Below are positions 27,556 through 35,812 of a stretch of 64,000 nt of DNA, one piece after another; positions within the stretch are counted from its first letter, which is position 1; every line of letters begins with the position of its first letter. The notes under the pieces were generated by a model. It had not been told where the DNA came from, did not search any database, and saw only the letters and a program-made list of their open reading frames with translations. Both the position numbers and the translations under genes were made by a program. Source of the stretch: Pseudomonas fluorescens (GTDB lineage Bacteria; Pseudomonadota; Gammaproteobacteria; Pseudomonadales; Pseudomonadaceae); contig NZ_MOBX01000013.1 of the NCBI RefSeq assembly GCF_003732425.1, positions 1,118,026 through 1,182,025 on the forward strand, given 5' to 3'.

Positions 27556-28215
27556 CTAGTAACGTGCCGTTGCCTGGACCACAACGCCGATGATTCGACA
27601 CTCATCGGTCAGCAGGGCCTTCGGCCAGGTCGGATTGAGCGGCACCAGGTAACGCTGGCCGCCCTCCTCGTCGAGTTTGCGAAAAATCGCTTCAGTGCTG
27701 TCGGGCCACTGGGCGATCACCAGTTTGCCGGGCAGCGCTTCGGCCGCCGGGTCGACCAGAATCAGCATGCCTTCGGCAATGCTCTGGCCACTGGGCGCGG
27801 TCATTGAATCCCCCGTGACCGTCAACCAGAATGCCGGGCCACGCGCGTGGTAATCCGTCAGCTCGAAACGCTGCTTGCCTGATGCCTTGTCGTAGGACGC
27901 CGGATCGCTTTCGCGCACTTCGCACGTCGTCTGCCAATCGCTGACCGGGTAGCGGAAGTACGGGTTGTACTTCTGCGCCAGCGGCATCTCGTCGTCCGGC
28001 GTAGGTTGCGGTTCACGGATCACCAGCACCACCTCGAGGAAATCCATGCCCAGCGCCTGCAGCACGCGGTTCATTTCAGTGATACCGGGTTCGCGACGCT
28101 TGTTCAGCCAATGGCCGATCCCGCCCTGGGACATGCCGACGCGCTCTCCGAGCTCTGTTTGAGTGATTTTGAGTTCACTCATCTTGGCCTTGACCAACTC
28201 AATCCATTTATCCAT
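27556..28215 (-). CDS. LexA-like repressor with HTH and S24 protease domains
   Basis: A 219-residue protein with an N-terminal XRE helix-turn-helix (ITQTELGERVGMSQGGIGHW near 17-36) and a C-terminal S24 autopeptidase domain. The probable Ser is in TVTGDSMTAPSGQS near 130-143 and the Lys in AIFRKLDEEG near 178. No clear Ala-Gly or Cys-Gly cleavage site was identified. Start ATG 28215 is preceded by AAGGTG; the longer frame lacks a good site. Proteins like this usually silence phage or bacteriocin genes until DNA damage, yet no phage genes are near. The divergent gene at 28346 may be its target. Confidence 0.85.
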   Translation of the reverse strand: MDKWIELVKAKMSELKITQTELGERVGMSQGGIGHWLNKRREPGITEMNRVLQALGMDFLEVVLVIREPQPTPDDEMPLAQKYNPYFRYPVSDWQTTCEVRESDPASYDKASGKQRFELTDYHARGPAFWLTVTGDSMTAPSGQSIAEGMLILVDPAAEALPGKLVIAQWPDSTEAIFRKLDEEGGQRYLVPLNPTWPKALLTDECRIIGVVVQATARY

Positions 28216-28257
28216 GTGCAGCACCTTACGTGGACGCCTTCGGCCATCAAAACACAT

Positions 28258-28300
28258 ATTGTAGTATTTAAATTCTCGTCACAACTACACAACGTACTAT
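28258..28300. promoter_or_regulatory. AT-rich divergent control region with an inverted repeat
   Basis: TTGTAGT (28259-28265) and ACTACACAA (28284-28292) form an imperfect inverted repeat in the AT-rich gap between the repressor gene and the small gene at 28346. A site for the repressor is plausible. There is no independent support. Confidence 0.35.
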
Positions 28301-28345
28301 CCTGAAAGCACGGATTTTCCATCGACCAAGGAGTGCCCCGTCATC

Positions 28346-28684
28346 ATGAATATCAGCAGCAAAGACTTGCCCGATCTGCAAATGGACACCACCTTCACCT
28401 CGCCCCAAGGCAATGCCGCGGCGCAGCGAGCGCTGGACTACTACTTGAAACCAGCTGTGTCAGAACCCGAGGTTGAAGAGCGTTTTTTCGATGTCAGGCG
28501 CCATCTCAGTGGCGAAGAAGCGCTGGTGCACGCCTCGGATCTGTTGCGCTGCGCGGCAGCCACTGCGTTCAAGGCAGCCGAAAACCTGCAAGGCGCGAGT
28601 CGCGATCTGGCGTTTTCAGTGGTGCATATGGTGGATATGGCGCGGGCGATGGTCGACCATTCACTCGATGGCGATGAAGCCTGA
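28346..28684 (+). CDS. Small Pseudomonas protein, DUF6124/DUF3077-like
   Basis: A 112-residue soluble protein with no signal peptide or membrane segment. The second half (about 55-105) is a run of amphipathic helix: EEALVHASDLLRCAAATAFK then LAFSVVHMVDMARAMVDHSL. I believe it belongs to a small Pseudomonas-specific family of unknown function, but the family name is from memory. It is divergent from the LexA-like repressor and ends about 90 bases before the prrF-type RNA. Confidence 0.7.
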   Translation: MNISSKDLPDLQMDTTFTSPQGNAAAQRALDYYLKPAVSEPEVEERFFDVRRHLSGEEALVHASDLLRCAAATAFKAAENLQGASRDLAFSVVHMVDMARAMVDHSLDGDEA

Positions 28685-28740
28685 GAAACGGCACTACGGA
28701 AGGACAGGAAAGAATTTTCCAATCGCGCAGGTAAAAACAT

Positions 28741-28772
28741 TTGACTTGCAAATGATAATGATTATTATTGCA
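28741..28772 (+). promoter_or_regulatory. Promoter and Fur box of the PrrF-type RNA
   Basis: TTGACT (28741-28746), a 16-base spacer and TATTAT (28763-28768) give a good sigma-70 promoter. A Fur box overlaps it: 28754-28772 reads GATAATGATTATTATTGCA, matching 14 of 19 positions of the classical Fur consensus. Iron-bound Fur would cover the -10 and block transcription when iron is sufficient. Confidence 0.88.
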
Positions 28773-28775
28773 TGC

Positions 28776-28887
28776 AGCTGGTCGCGAGATCAGTCGATGG
28801 ACCAGAGACCTTAGGTCGGTCTTCTGGACTATCTCCTCATCAGGCTAATCACGGTTTTTGACCCGGCTTTTTGCCGGGTCTTTTTTT
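28776..28887 (+). ncRNA. prrF: PrrF-type iron-responsive small RNA
   Basis: About 112 bases. It starts CTGGTCGCGAG, has an internal stem (TGGACCAGAGACC...GGTCTTCTGGA region), the single-stranded conserved core TATCTCCTCATCAGGCTAATCACGG (positions about 28829-28853), and ends in the terminator GACCCGGC-TTTTT-GCCGGGTC plus seven T. This is the PrrF pattern: made in iron starvation and pairing with mRNAs of iron-containing proteins to spare iron. The Fur box overlapping the promoter agrees. One copy is in the window; a second is usual elsewhere in fluorescens-group genomes. Confidence 0.92.
28860..28887 (+). terminator. Rho-independent terminator of the PrrF-type RNA
   Basis: Eight-pair stem GACCCGGC/GCCGGGTC, loop TTTTT, then a run of seven T. 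Confidence 0.92.
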
Positions 28888-29163
28888 GCCCGTTTTTCGG
28901 GCTTTTGGCTTCAGGCTAATGAAGTCTTTAGATGCTGCAAATTCGATGGCGCGGATAATATCAAAAGAATATCGGTTGGCAAGCGAAGCCCGCCCACATT
29001 GGGTCTAACTAATGAAAATTAGCACTTGAGAATCAATCGCACAGTCTCTAAGCTGCCTGCGCGTCATGGAGGACGCCCCCCGCCACACCCCGCAATTCCC
29101 CTCGGTTTCAGTCCTGCCTGCGTGTAAAGTAACGGCCATAAAAATCATATTCAGGAATCGATT
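28888..29163. other. Gap before the carboxypeptidase gene
   Basis: About 275 bases with locally lower GC. Apart from a GC-rich stretch at 29065-29100 and the ribosome-binding site AGGAATCG ahead of 29164, I see no recognisable element. Confidence 0.4.
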
Positions 29164-30315
29164 ATGACCGTGGCCAAATCTTCGTTCGACATCAGCGCCA
29201 ACTTCGACAGCGGCAACATCCAAGTCATCGACATCAGCAATCCGCTCAATCCGGTCCTGGCCATTCGCCCGGATACCCGCAGTGCCCATTTTCAGTGGTT
29301 CCACTTCAAGGCCAGCGGCCTGCATGTTCATCAGGAACACTGGTTTCGCCTGGTCAACGCCAGCCAGTCCTCCTATAACAAAGCCTGGACCGGTTATCAG
29401 GCAGTCGCCTCCTACGACCACGTCAACTGGTTCCGCATTCCAACCAGTTTTGAAGGTGACAGCCTGCGCTTTTGCCTCGAAGCCGAGCAAACCCACGCCT
29501 GGTTCGCCTATTTCGAACCCTATAGCCGAGGCCGTCACGACTGGCTGATCGACCAGGCCCTGAGCAAGGCCGGCACCGAATTGCTGGCAACCGGCAAGAG
29601 CGTCGAGGGTCGCGATATTCAGTTGCTGCGCAAAGGCACCGGAGCCGAAGGCCAGCGCAAAGTCTGGATCATTGCTCAACAGCATCCCGGCGAACACATG
29701 GCTGAATGGTTCATGGAAGGCGTGATCGAACGCCTGGAAAGACAGGACGATCCGGTACTCAATAAGCTGCTGGCGAGTGCCGATCTGTACCTGGTGCCAA
29801 ACATGAATCCGGATGGCGCGTTCCATGGTCACTTGCGCACCAATGCGATGGGCCAGGACTTGAACCGCGCTTGGCAGAACGCCAGTCAGGAAGTCAGCCC
29901 TGAGGTACTTTTCGTCCAACAGCAAATGGAAAAGTATGGCGTCGACCTGTTCCTCGACGTACACGGCGACGAAGAAATTCCTCATGTATTCACCGCCGGT
30001 TGCGAAGGCAATCCTGGCTACACGCCGCGCATCGAGAAGCTCGAAGAGCATTTCCGCAGCCACTTGAAACACACCACCAAAGACTTCCAGACCAAATACG
30101 GCTACACCCGCGATGAACCGGGCCAGGCCAACATGACCCTGGCGTGCAATAGCGTCGGCCAGAAATACGACTGCCTGTCGTTGACCCTCGAAATGCCATT
30201 CAAGGATCACGACGACCATCCCGATAAACTCACCGGCTGGTCGGGCAAACGCTCTAAACAGCTAGGCAAAGATGTGCTGACAACCATCGCTGACATGGTT
30301 GATACCCTGCGCTGA
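29164..30315 (+). CDS. M14-family zinc carboxypeptidase, cytosolic type
   Basis: A 383-residue protein with an N-terminal beta domain (about 1-130, FQWFHFKASGLH, HVNWFRIPTSF) and a C-terminal M14 peptidase domain. Zinc ligands are His and Glu in QQHPGEHMAEW near 180 and His in FLDVHGDEEIPHVF near 263; the catalytic Glu is in LTLEMPFKD near 340. There is no signal peptide. The architecture is that of the cytosolic carboxypeptidase (CCP/M14D-like) group, which in eukaryotes trims polyglutamate chains; the bacterial substrate is not established. ATG follows AGGAATCG. Confidence 0.87.
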   Translation: MTVAKSSFDISANFDSGNIQVIDISNPLNPVLAIRPDTRSAHFQWFHFKASGLHVHQEHWFRLVNASQSSYNKAWTGYQAVASYDHVNWFRIPTSFEGDSLRFCLEAEQTHAWFAYFEPYSRGRHDWLIDQALSKAGTELLATGKSVEGRDIQLLRKGTGAEGQRKVWIIAQQHPGEHMAEWFMEGVIERLERQDDPVLNKLLASADLYLVPNMNPDGAFHGHLRTNAMGQDLNRAWQNASQEVSPEVLFVQQQMEKYGVDLFLDVHGDEEIPHVFTAGCEGNPGYTPRIEKLEEHFRSHLKHTTKDFQTKYGYTRDEPGQANMTLACNSVGQKYDCLSLTLEMPFKDHDDHPDKLTGWSGKRSKQLGKDVLTTIADMVDTLR

Positions 30316-30332
30316 TCCCCGCCTCCGTCCCT

Positions 30333-30362
30333 AAAAAGATCGCAGCTTGTCTGCGATCTTTT
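30333..30362 (+). terminator. Terminator after the carboxypeptidase gene
   Basis: AAAAGATCGCAG-CTTGT-CTGCGATCTTTT, a perfect twelve-pair stem ending in T residues, 18 bases after the stop. Being symmetrical it can act on both strands. Confidence 0.88.
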
Positions 30363-30462
30363 GCTTTCTGCATTCGTACTTTCGCGCAAACAGGTTGCAA
30401 AATAAAACCCGAATCAATACCGTGATCAAGGTTTTATTTTGAAACCTAAAAGGATGCGGGAT

Positions 30463-31656
30463 ATGAAGCCTCTCAAAAGCAGTGCCGTTTTGCTTTTCTC
30501 TGTGGCCTGTGGGCTGGCCGTGGGCAACGTGTATTACGCCCAGCCATTGCTGGACGCGATGGCTGAAGCCTTTGCGATGTCGCCGGCAACCATCGGCATC
30601 GTCATCACCCTGACGCAGATCGGCTACGGCATCGGTCTGGTGCTACTGGTGCCCCTCGGCGATCTGCTCAACCGGCGCCGGTTGATCGTCACTCAAACCC
30701 TGCTGTCGGCAGCGGCGTTGCTGATGATCGCGTTGGCGCCCAACAGTGCCTGGCTGCTGCTTGGCATGACCTTGACGGGACTGCTCGCCGTGGTGACTCA
30801 GGTGTTGGTGGCTTACGCCGCCACGCTGGCGCTCCCGGCCCAACGCGGGCGCGTGGTCGGCGTGGTCACCAGCGGCATCGTCGTCGGCATATTACTGGCG
30901 CGCACGGTCGCTGGCGGCATGGCCGATCTGGCCGGATGGCGAGCGATCTACTTTCTGTCAGCGGGGCTGACCCTGTTGATGGCGTTGCTGCTGTTTCGAG
31001 TCCTACCCAAGCATGAATCCCCACAACCGGCGACCCGTTACATCGCACTGATCGCTTCGGTATTCAGCCTGTTCAAAGAAGAACCGGTGCTGCGTCAACG
31101 CGCGCTCCTCGCGTTGCTGACTTTCGCCAGCGCGATGGTGCTGTGGACGCCGATGGTGCTGCCACTGGCCGCGCCGCCGCTGTCGTTGTCGCACAGTGAA
31201 ATCGGACTGTTCGGGCTGGCCGGTGCAGCGGGTGCGCTGGCTGCCGCACGGGCCGGGCATCTGGCTGATCGCGGACTCGGGCAATGGGTCAGCGGTCTTT
31301 CGCTGTTGCTGATGCTTGCTTCGTGGCTGCCGATTGCCCTGACTCAATCTTCGCTGTGGGCATTGCTGCTCGGCGTCATCACCCTGGATCTGGGTCTGCA
31401 AGCCGTGCACGTCACCAGCCAGAGCATGATCTACAGCGTGCGCCCCGAAGCGCAAAGCCGTCTCACCGCCGGTTACATGCTGTTTTACTCGATCGGCAGC
31501 GCGCTCGGCTCCATCGGCTCGACCGCGATATATGCGTGGGCCGGCTGGATCGGCGTATGCCTGCTCGGCGCCGGCATCAACTCTGTGGCGCTGGCGTACT
31601 GGTGGCTGACCCTGAAACGCGGCGCACCGCTACGATGCGCCACGCCAACGGGTTAA
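30463..31656 (+). CDS. Major facilitator superfamily transporter (DHA1-like)
   Basis: A 397-residue, 12-helix transporter. The loop after helix 2, PLGDLLNRRRLIVTQ near 60-75, is the MFS motif A, and helices are clear throughout (for example ACGLAVGNVYYAQPLLDAMA in helix 1). I start it at ATG 30463, which has AAAAGG nine bases ahead; the frame also opens at TTG 30439. The sequence is of the arabinose-efflux/drug exporter type and the substrate is unknown. It overlaps the end of the converging cytochrome b561 gene by four bases. Confidence 0.87.
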   Translation: MKPLKSSAVLLFSVACGLAVGNVYYAQPLLDAMAEAFAMSPATIGIVITLTQIGYGIGLVLLVPLGDLLNRRRLIVTQTLLSAAALLMIALAPNSAWLLLGMTLTGLLAVVTQVLVAYAATLALPAQRGRVVGVVTSGIVVGILLARTVAGGMADLAGWRAIYFLSAGLTLLMALLLFRVLPKHESPQPATRYIALIASVFSLFKEEPVLRQRALLALLTFASAMVLWTPMVLPLAAPPLSLSHSEIGLFGLAGAAGALAAARAGHLADRGLGQWVSGLSLLLMLASWLPIALTQSSLWALLLGVITLDLGLQAVHVTSQSMIYSVRPEAQSRLTAGYMLFYSIGSALGSIGSTAIYAWAGWIGVCLLGAGINSVALAYWWLTLKRGAPLRCATPTG

Positions 31657-32198
31657 CTGCGATCGCGACCGCGCAACATGCTGTCGAGCACCTCATCACG
31701 GCGGACCCAGCCATGAAACAGCGCCGCCGCCAGGTGCAGCAGCACCGTCAGGAACAGCAGATAGGCCAGATACCCGTGAGCCTTGCGCAGAAACGCGAAC
31801 AACTGCGCATCGGCCGGAACGATCGCTGGCAACTGCAAGGTTGTGCTCAGCATCACCGGTTCACCTGAGGCACTGATCATCGCCCAACCGAGCAACGGCA
31901 ACACCAGCATCAACGCGTACAACAGCAGATGCGAAGCCTTGGCCGCCAGCACTTGCCAGCCCGGCAAATCGGCTGGCAGCGGCGGCTGGCGCGTGGTTAA
32001 CCGCACCAGCAAACGCACTATCACCAGCACCAGAATCGCAATGCCCAGCGGTTTGTGCAGATGGATCAGCCATTCATGTCGCTCGGACACCGAGGTGACC
32101 ATGCCGGCGCCGATAAACAGCATGGCGATGATCATCAGCGCCATCAGCCAGTGCAGCAGCCGCGCCAACAGGGCGAAATGCGTCGGTTGAGTGCTCAT
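31653..32198 (-). CDS. Cytochrome b561
   Basis: A 181-residue four-helix membrane cytochrome. Haem-ligand histidines are visible in LLARLLHWLMALMII near 11-24, LIHLHKPLGIAILVL near 44-58, KASHLLLYALMLVLPLLGW near 87-105 and KAHGYLAYLLFLTVLLHLAAA near 140-160. It probably feeds electrons across the inner membrane to the periplasmic peroxidase encoded just upstream. Their genes overlap as ATGA. ATG follows AGGAGG, a very strong ribosome-binding site. Confidence 0.88.
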   Translation of the reverse strand: MSTQPTHFALLARLLHWLMALMIIAMLFIGAGMVTSVSERHEWLIHLHKPLGIAILVLVIVRLLVRLTTRQPPLPADLPGWQVLAAKASHLLLYALMLVLPLLGWAMISASGEPVMLSTTLQLPAIVPADAQLFAFLRKAHGYLAYLLFLTVLLHLAAALFHGWVRRDEVLDSMLRGRDRS

Positions 32199-33301
32199 GG
32201 GCGAGCCTCCTGTTTGGCGGCGGGCAACTGGCTGACTTCGCTGGTGCGGCGCAGGTAGGAATTGGCGTAACCGGCGGAACGGGCCGCGAGCAACGGGTCG
32301 TCGGAACCTTGAATGCCGGCCGGCAGCACCAGCGGGTCATAGTTGATGTCACGGCATTCGCCGCTCAATTGCGGCTGGGTCTTTTCCAGCACCAGCGTGC
32401 CGGCGTTCAACACTTTGCGCCCGGCTGGCCAGGCCTTGCTGGCGTCGTTCACCGGGTCCTCAGGATTGGCCAGAGTGATATTCAACTGAAAACGCAACGG
32501 CGCCGCCGCCAACCGTTGCACCAGATCCTTCTCGAGAAAATCGCCGCCCTCAGGCGCACTGGCGCCTGCAGCATCGCGCGCCAACGGCGTCATGCTCCAG
32601 CGCACGGCCTGTTTTTTACCGCTGGCGTCGACCAGATAAAACGCGTTGACGCTGTTATAGGTTTCGGTGGCGTAACTCGCCGACGGTTTGGCCGTCTTCA
32701 CCCAGGTCAGAAACGGCACGGTCTCCGGGTGCGCAGCAAAAAACGCCGGGACCTTCGCCGGATCAGGTTTACCGGTGGCCGGATCTGGCGATTGCGCCTG
32801 CTGCAATTGATAAAACGCCTCAGGCGTACCGACCGGGAACACCGGCATGCTGTTCATCCCGGTGCGCCACTGTTGCCCGTTGGCCTGGGTGAACCGCAAC
32901 GCCAGACTGCGAATCGGCACGCTGCTGTCCGGTGCATAGGGATTGCCCGCCGGCAGCGCAAAACGCCCGACCACCGGAGTCTGCGGCTCATTGAACACCT
33001 GCGCAGAGGAAAACACTCGCGCCTCACCACTGCTCTCGAAATGCCCGATCACGCACACGCCTTTGGCATGGTTACGGCGAAACCCGGGATGCACGCCGTT
33101 GTTCTTCTCCAGCACATCGACCAGCGCCTTTGGCGTCAGGCGTTGTGGGTCAAAGTTGCCATGAACGTAGGCAAACGCCCCGGCCACTGCGGCGACTACC
33201 ACGGCAATGCCGCCCAGACGCAATATCAGGCTCGCGGCACTCAGTGGCGGGCGCTGCGGCCCGCCGGGCGGTGAAGCGTTGGGTGAGGTGCGATCAACCA
33301 T
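32195..33301 (-). CDS. Catalase-family peroxidase (SrpA-like)
   Basis: A 368-residue, membrane-anchored or exported small catalase-fold peroxidase. One hydrophobic segment (about 20-45) lies near the N-terminus. The distal haem His is in GFRRNHAKGVCVIG near 76-89 and the proximal Tyr in ARSAGYANSYLRR near 343-355. It is shorter than true catalases and is likely to reduce peroxides with electrons from the neighbouring cytochrome b561. The start at 33301 has GGAG six bases ahead. Its promoter matches that of the divergent ECF sigma gene. Confidence 0.88.
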   Translation of the reverse strand: MVDRTSPNASPPGGPQRPPLSAASLILRLGGIAVVVAAVAGAFAYVHGNFDPQRLTPKALVDVLEKNNGVHPGFRRNHAKGVCVIGHFESSGEARVFSSAQVFNEPQTPVVGRFALPAGNPYAPDSSVPIRSLALRFTQANGQQWRTGMNSMPVFPVGTPEAFYQLQQAQSPDPATGKPDPAKVPAFFAAHPETVPFLTWVKTAKPSASYATETYNSVNAFYLVDASGKKQAVRWSMTPLARDAAGASAPEGGDFLEKDLVQRLAAAPLRFQLNITLANPEDPVNDASKAWPAGRKVLNAGTLVLEKTQPQLSGECRDINYDPLVLPAGIQGSDDPLLAARSAGYANSYLRRTSEVSQLPAAKQEARP

Positions 33302-33344
33302 GAAGAACTCCAGGGCCAATGGCCATAAGTAGGAAGAATCAGCA

Positions 33345-33370
33345 AGACGCGCCCCGTCCGGGTTTATTCC
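33345..33370 (-). promoter_or_regulatory. ECF-type promoter of the peroxidase operon
   Basis: On the minus strand GGAATAA (33370-33364), 14 bases, then CGTCT (33349-33345), about 45 bases before the peroxidase start. The divergent side has the same two elements at the same spacing. The site is very likely read by the ECF sigma factor encoded opposite. Confidence 0.8.
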
Positions 33371-33398
33371 ACGCGACGGTATTTATTTTTCCGTACGT

Positions 33399-33424
33399 GG
33401 AATAACCTCCAACGGCGGGCGTCT
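33399..33424 (+). promoter_or_regulatory. ECF-type promoter of the sigma/anti-sigma operon
   Basis: GGAATAA (33399-33405), 14 bases, CGTCT (33420-33424), 35 bases before the sigma start codon. The -35 is extended to CGTGGAATAA, and its inverse TTATTCCACG occurs at 33364-33373, so both divergent promoters share a 10-base -35 block. This indicates autoregulation. Confidence 0.8.
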
Positions 33425-33458
33425 CCCTAGTCCACAGCGTAGTGACTAGCAGAATTTC

Positions 33459-33965
33459 ATGAGCGAATTCGACGAACAGTTGAGAGAAATCATTCCCAGA
33501 TTGCGCCGCTTTGCCGTGTCACTGACACGCAACAGCAGCAGCGCCGACGATCTGGTGCAGGCGTGCCTTGAGCGGGCACTGTCGAGTTGGGGCGACAAAC
33601 GCGCCGACGGCGACTTGCGTGCCTGGCTGTTTGCGATCCTGTATCGGCAGTTTCTCGACGCCCATCGCCGCTCCCGACGCTATGCGCGGATGCTCGAATT
33701 CTTCACGGGTCGCGACGATGCCGAACCGTCGGTGGAGCGCACCGTCATCGCCCAGTCGACCTTGCAAGCCTTCGACCGCCTCCCCAGCGAACAACGCGCC
33801 CTGCTGCTGATGGTCTCGGTGGAAGGCCTTTCCTATAAAGAGGTGGCCGAGATTCTCGGCGCCCCGATCGGCACCGTGATGTCGCGCCTGTCCCGCGCCC
33901 GCCAGGCCTTGCGCCAACTCAGCGACGGCGAAATCAGCAGCCCTTCTTTGCGGAGACTCAAATGA
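33459..33965 (+). CDS. ECF RNA polymerase sigma factor
   Basis: A 168-residue sigma-70 family protein with only regions 2 and 4. Region 2 is about 10-75 (LRRFAVSLTRNSSSADDLVQ, the core-binding stretch DLRAWLFAILYRQFLD), and region 4 about 105-155 (FDRLPSEQRALLLMVSVEGL, YKEVAEILGAPIGTVMSRLSRAR as the helix-turn-helix). The stop overlaps the anti-sigma start (ATGA). The matching divergent promoters suggest a small regulon including the peroxidase and cytochrome. Confidence 0.92.
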   Translation: MSEFDEQLREIIPRLRRFAVSLTRNSSSADDLVQACLERALSSWGDKRADGDLRAWLFAILYRQFLDAHRRSRRYARMLEFFTGRDDAEPSVERTVIAQSTLQAFDRLPSEQRALLLMVSVEGLSYKEVAEILGAPIGTVMSRLSRARQALRQLSDGEISSPSLRRLK

Positions 33966-34717
33966 TCAGCCTGCCTCCCAACGAGCGTGACCTGCACGCC
34001 TATGTCGACCACCAGCTCAGCGACGCCGACCGGCGTGTGCTGGACACCTGGCTGGCCAGTCACCCGGATGAAGCGGCGCAGGTTCGCGCCTGGCAACAGG
34101 ATGCCCAGCAACTGCGCGCTGCACTTGGCGGCGCGTTGCAGCAACCGGTCAATCCGGCGCTTGACCCGGCGATGATTCGCCAGCGCCGCCAACGCCAGGC
34201 ACGGCGGCATCTGGCCAGTGCCGCGGTGCTGCTGATTGCGGTCAGCGTCGGCGGTTTCAGTGGCTGGCAGGCCCGCGAAATGACCCTTGTCCGCCCATCC
34301 ATGCTGCCGATGACCGACGCCCTGCAGGCTTATCGCTTGATTGCCCAACAAGGCATGTTGCCGGCCGATTACAAAGTCGAGAACGATGGCGACATGCAGC
34401 GTTGGCTCGACCGCTATTTCACCCGAGCCAGTCGCTTGCCCGATCTGAAAGCGGCCGGGTTTGAACCGGTCAGCGGACGCCTGCTCAGCACTGATGAAGG
34501 TCCGGCGGCGATGGTGATGTATGAGGATGGCAGCGGCCACAAGGTGAGTTTCTATGTGCGCCCGCCGGGGCCGAAGAACACTTTTTTACCCCGTGGCAGC
34601 CGCAGTGACGGGGATTTGCAGGCCGAGTACTGGTCAGGTGGTGGCTATAACTACGCGATGGTCAGCCCGGTTGATACACCGGCGGCGCAACAGCTCAAGC
34701 AATCGCTGCAATTCTGA
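33962..34717 (+). CDS. Transmembrane anti-sigma factor
   Basis: A 251-residue protein with a cytoplasmic N-terminal anti-sigma domain (LHAYVDHQLSDADRRVLD near 10-27), one membrane helix (about 83-100, ASAAVLLIAVSVGGFSGW) and a periplasmic C-terminal domain ending in GGYNYAMVSPVD. It should hold the ECF sigma at the membrane and release it on an envelope signal, perhaps oxidative stress given the peroxidase target. It lacks the His-x3-Cys-x2-Cys zinc motif of ZAS factors. Translationally coupled to sigma. Confidence 0.9.
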   Translation: MISLPPNERDLHAYVDHQLSDADRRVLDTWLASHPDEAAQVRAWQQDAQQLRAALGGALQQPVNPALDPAMIRQRRQRQARRHLASAAVLLIAVSVGGFSGWQAREMTLVRPSMLPMTDALQAYRLIAQQGMLPADYKVENDGDMQRWLDRYFTRASRLPDLKAAGFEPVSGRLLSTDEGPAAMVMYEDGSGHKVSFYVRPPGPKNTFLPRGSRSDGDLQAEYWSGGGYNYAMVSPVDTPAAQQLKQSLQF

Positions 34718-34733
34718 AAACACCGCTGCTCTC

Positions 34734-34827
34734 TGTAGGAGCTGCGGCACGCTGCGATCTTTTGATCTTGTTCTTAAGGGCAAGATCAAAAGATCGCAGC
34801 CTCGTTTCACTCGACAGCTCCTACAAA
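34734..34827. repeat. Inverted repeat, family D (terminator-like)
   Basis: Nested hairpin: outer arms TGTAGGAGCTG and CAGCTCCTACA, inner arms CTGCGATCTTTTGATCTTG and its inverse. It lies between the converging anti-sigma and pilus-tip genes and can serve as a terminator for both. Confidence 0.8.
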
Positions 34828-34840
34828 GGATCGTGTCAGC

Positions 34841-35812
34841 TCAGAAACCTACGTCCAAAACAACGTTGTCCAGATAGGTACCGGCCGGCGGCGTGGTCTG
34901 GTCGGTATAGATCTTCGCGTTGTAGTTGAAGATCTGGCTGCCCGTGCCCAGCCCGTTACCCGGATTGACCTCAGCATCGGTGCTCGCCCGCCGCGCCGCG
35001 CCGACACTGCCCCAGCGCGTGGTGCCGGCACTTTTGAAAATGTCGTAGGCCAGATAATTGCTCCCGGAAATCATCCGTCGCCGTCCGCCGACACTCACCG
35101 CGTTCTGCCCGTCACTCAGCCCCACGGTGTAGGCACTGCCCTTGGTGCACGCCAGATTGATAGTCTGCCCGGTCACCGGCGTGAACGCGCTGACCACCGG
35201 CGCGCTGCCGAACGCGATGTTTGGCGCAGTAATCGTGCAGTCGTTGGACACCGTCAGGTTCACCGTCAACGAGGTCGTTCCACTGGCTATGTCGCGCCCA
35301 AGACAGATAGAACCAATACCAATCCCCGAGCAGTAATTCCAGTTCCAGAAAATGCTCAGTGTTTCGCTGTACACCCCGGCGGCGACGTTGCTGCCGATAG
35401 TTGTACCGAGATAGAGCGGCACCGTTTTCGGCGTCGTACCGTTGAGCAGGCCCAGGGCATCGATGATGCCGTTGCGCGCAAAGTCGAAGGCCGTGCCGCG
35501 AGTCAGCGGATAGCTGGTGCTGTTGTTGGCGTAGACCGTGTAACTGATGACATCGCCGGTTGGCCCGACCAGACCACTTTGAGTCGAAGACACCGTGCCC
35601 CAGAAATGGTCGTTGCTGGTCAGCAGGGACAGCAGCGAACCGGTACAGCTCAAACCTGCATTCAGCGTGGAGCTGGGCTGCGACGTCGTGCGCACGGCGA
35701 TCGAACTGAGCGTGCCGAACGCCGCTGGCGTGGTGCTGACCACCGAGCACGCAGCCTGCGCCGCCCCCGGCAGCATCAGCGCCAGCAACAAAAGCAATCG
35801 TGTGCGGATCAT
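34841..35812 (-). CDS. csuE: Pilus tip adhesin with two spore-coat-U domains (CsuE-like)
   Basis: A 323-residue exported protein, last gene of the pilus operon. The signal peptide (about 1-20, LLLLLALMLPGAAQA) is followed by two SCPU domains (about 21-165 and 175-323), the second ending in GTYLDNVVLDVGF. Two domains are the hallmark of the tip subunit of archaic Csu pili, which binds surfaces. The start at 35812 overlaps the usher stop. The longer open frame to 35956 has no signal peptide and runs inside the usher gene. Confidence 0.85.
   Translation of the reverse strand: MIRTRLLLLLALMLPGAAQAACSVVSTTPAAFGTLSSIAVRTTSQPSSTLNAGLSCTGSLLSLLTSNDHFWGTVSSTQSGLVGPTGDVISYTVYANNSTSYPLTRGTAFDFARNGIIDALGLLNGTTPKTVPLYLGTTIGSNVAAGVYSETLSIFWNWNYCSGIGIGSICLGRDIASGTTSLTVNLTVSNDCTITAPNIAFGSAPVVSAFTPVTGQTINLACTKGSAYTVGLSDGQNAVSVGGRRRMISGSNYLAYDIFKSAGTTRWGSVGAARRASTDAEVNPGNGLGTGSQIFNYNAKIYTDQTTPPAGTYLDNVVLDVGF

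Noticed and set aside
27556..28684. Prophage or pyocin remnant around the LexA-like repressor
   Set aside because: No integrase, structural, lysis or attachment-site sequences are nearby.
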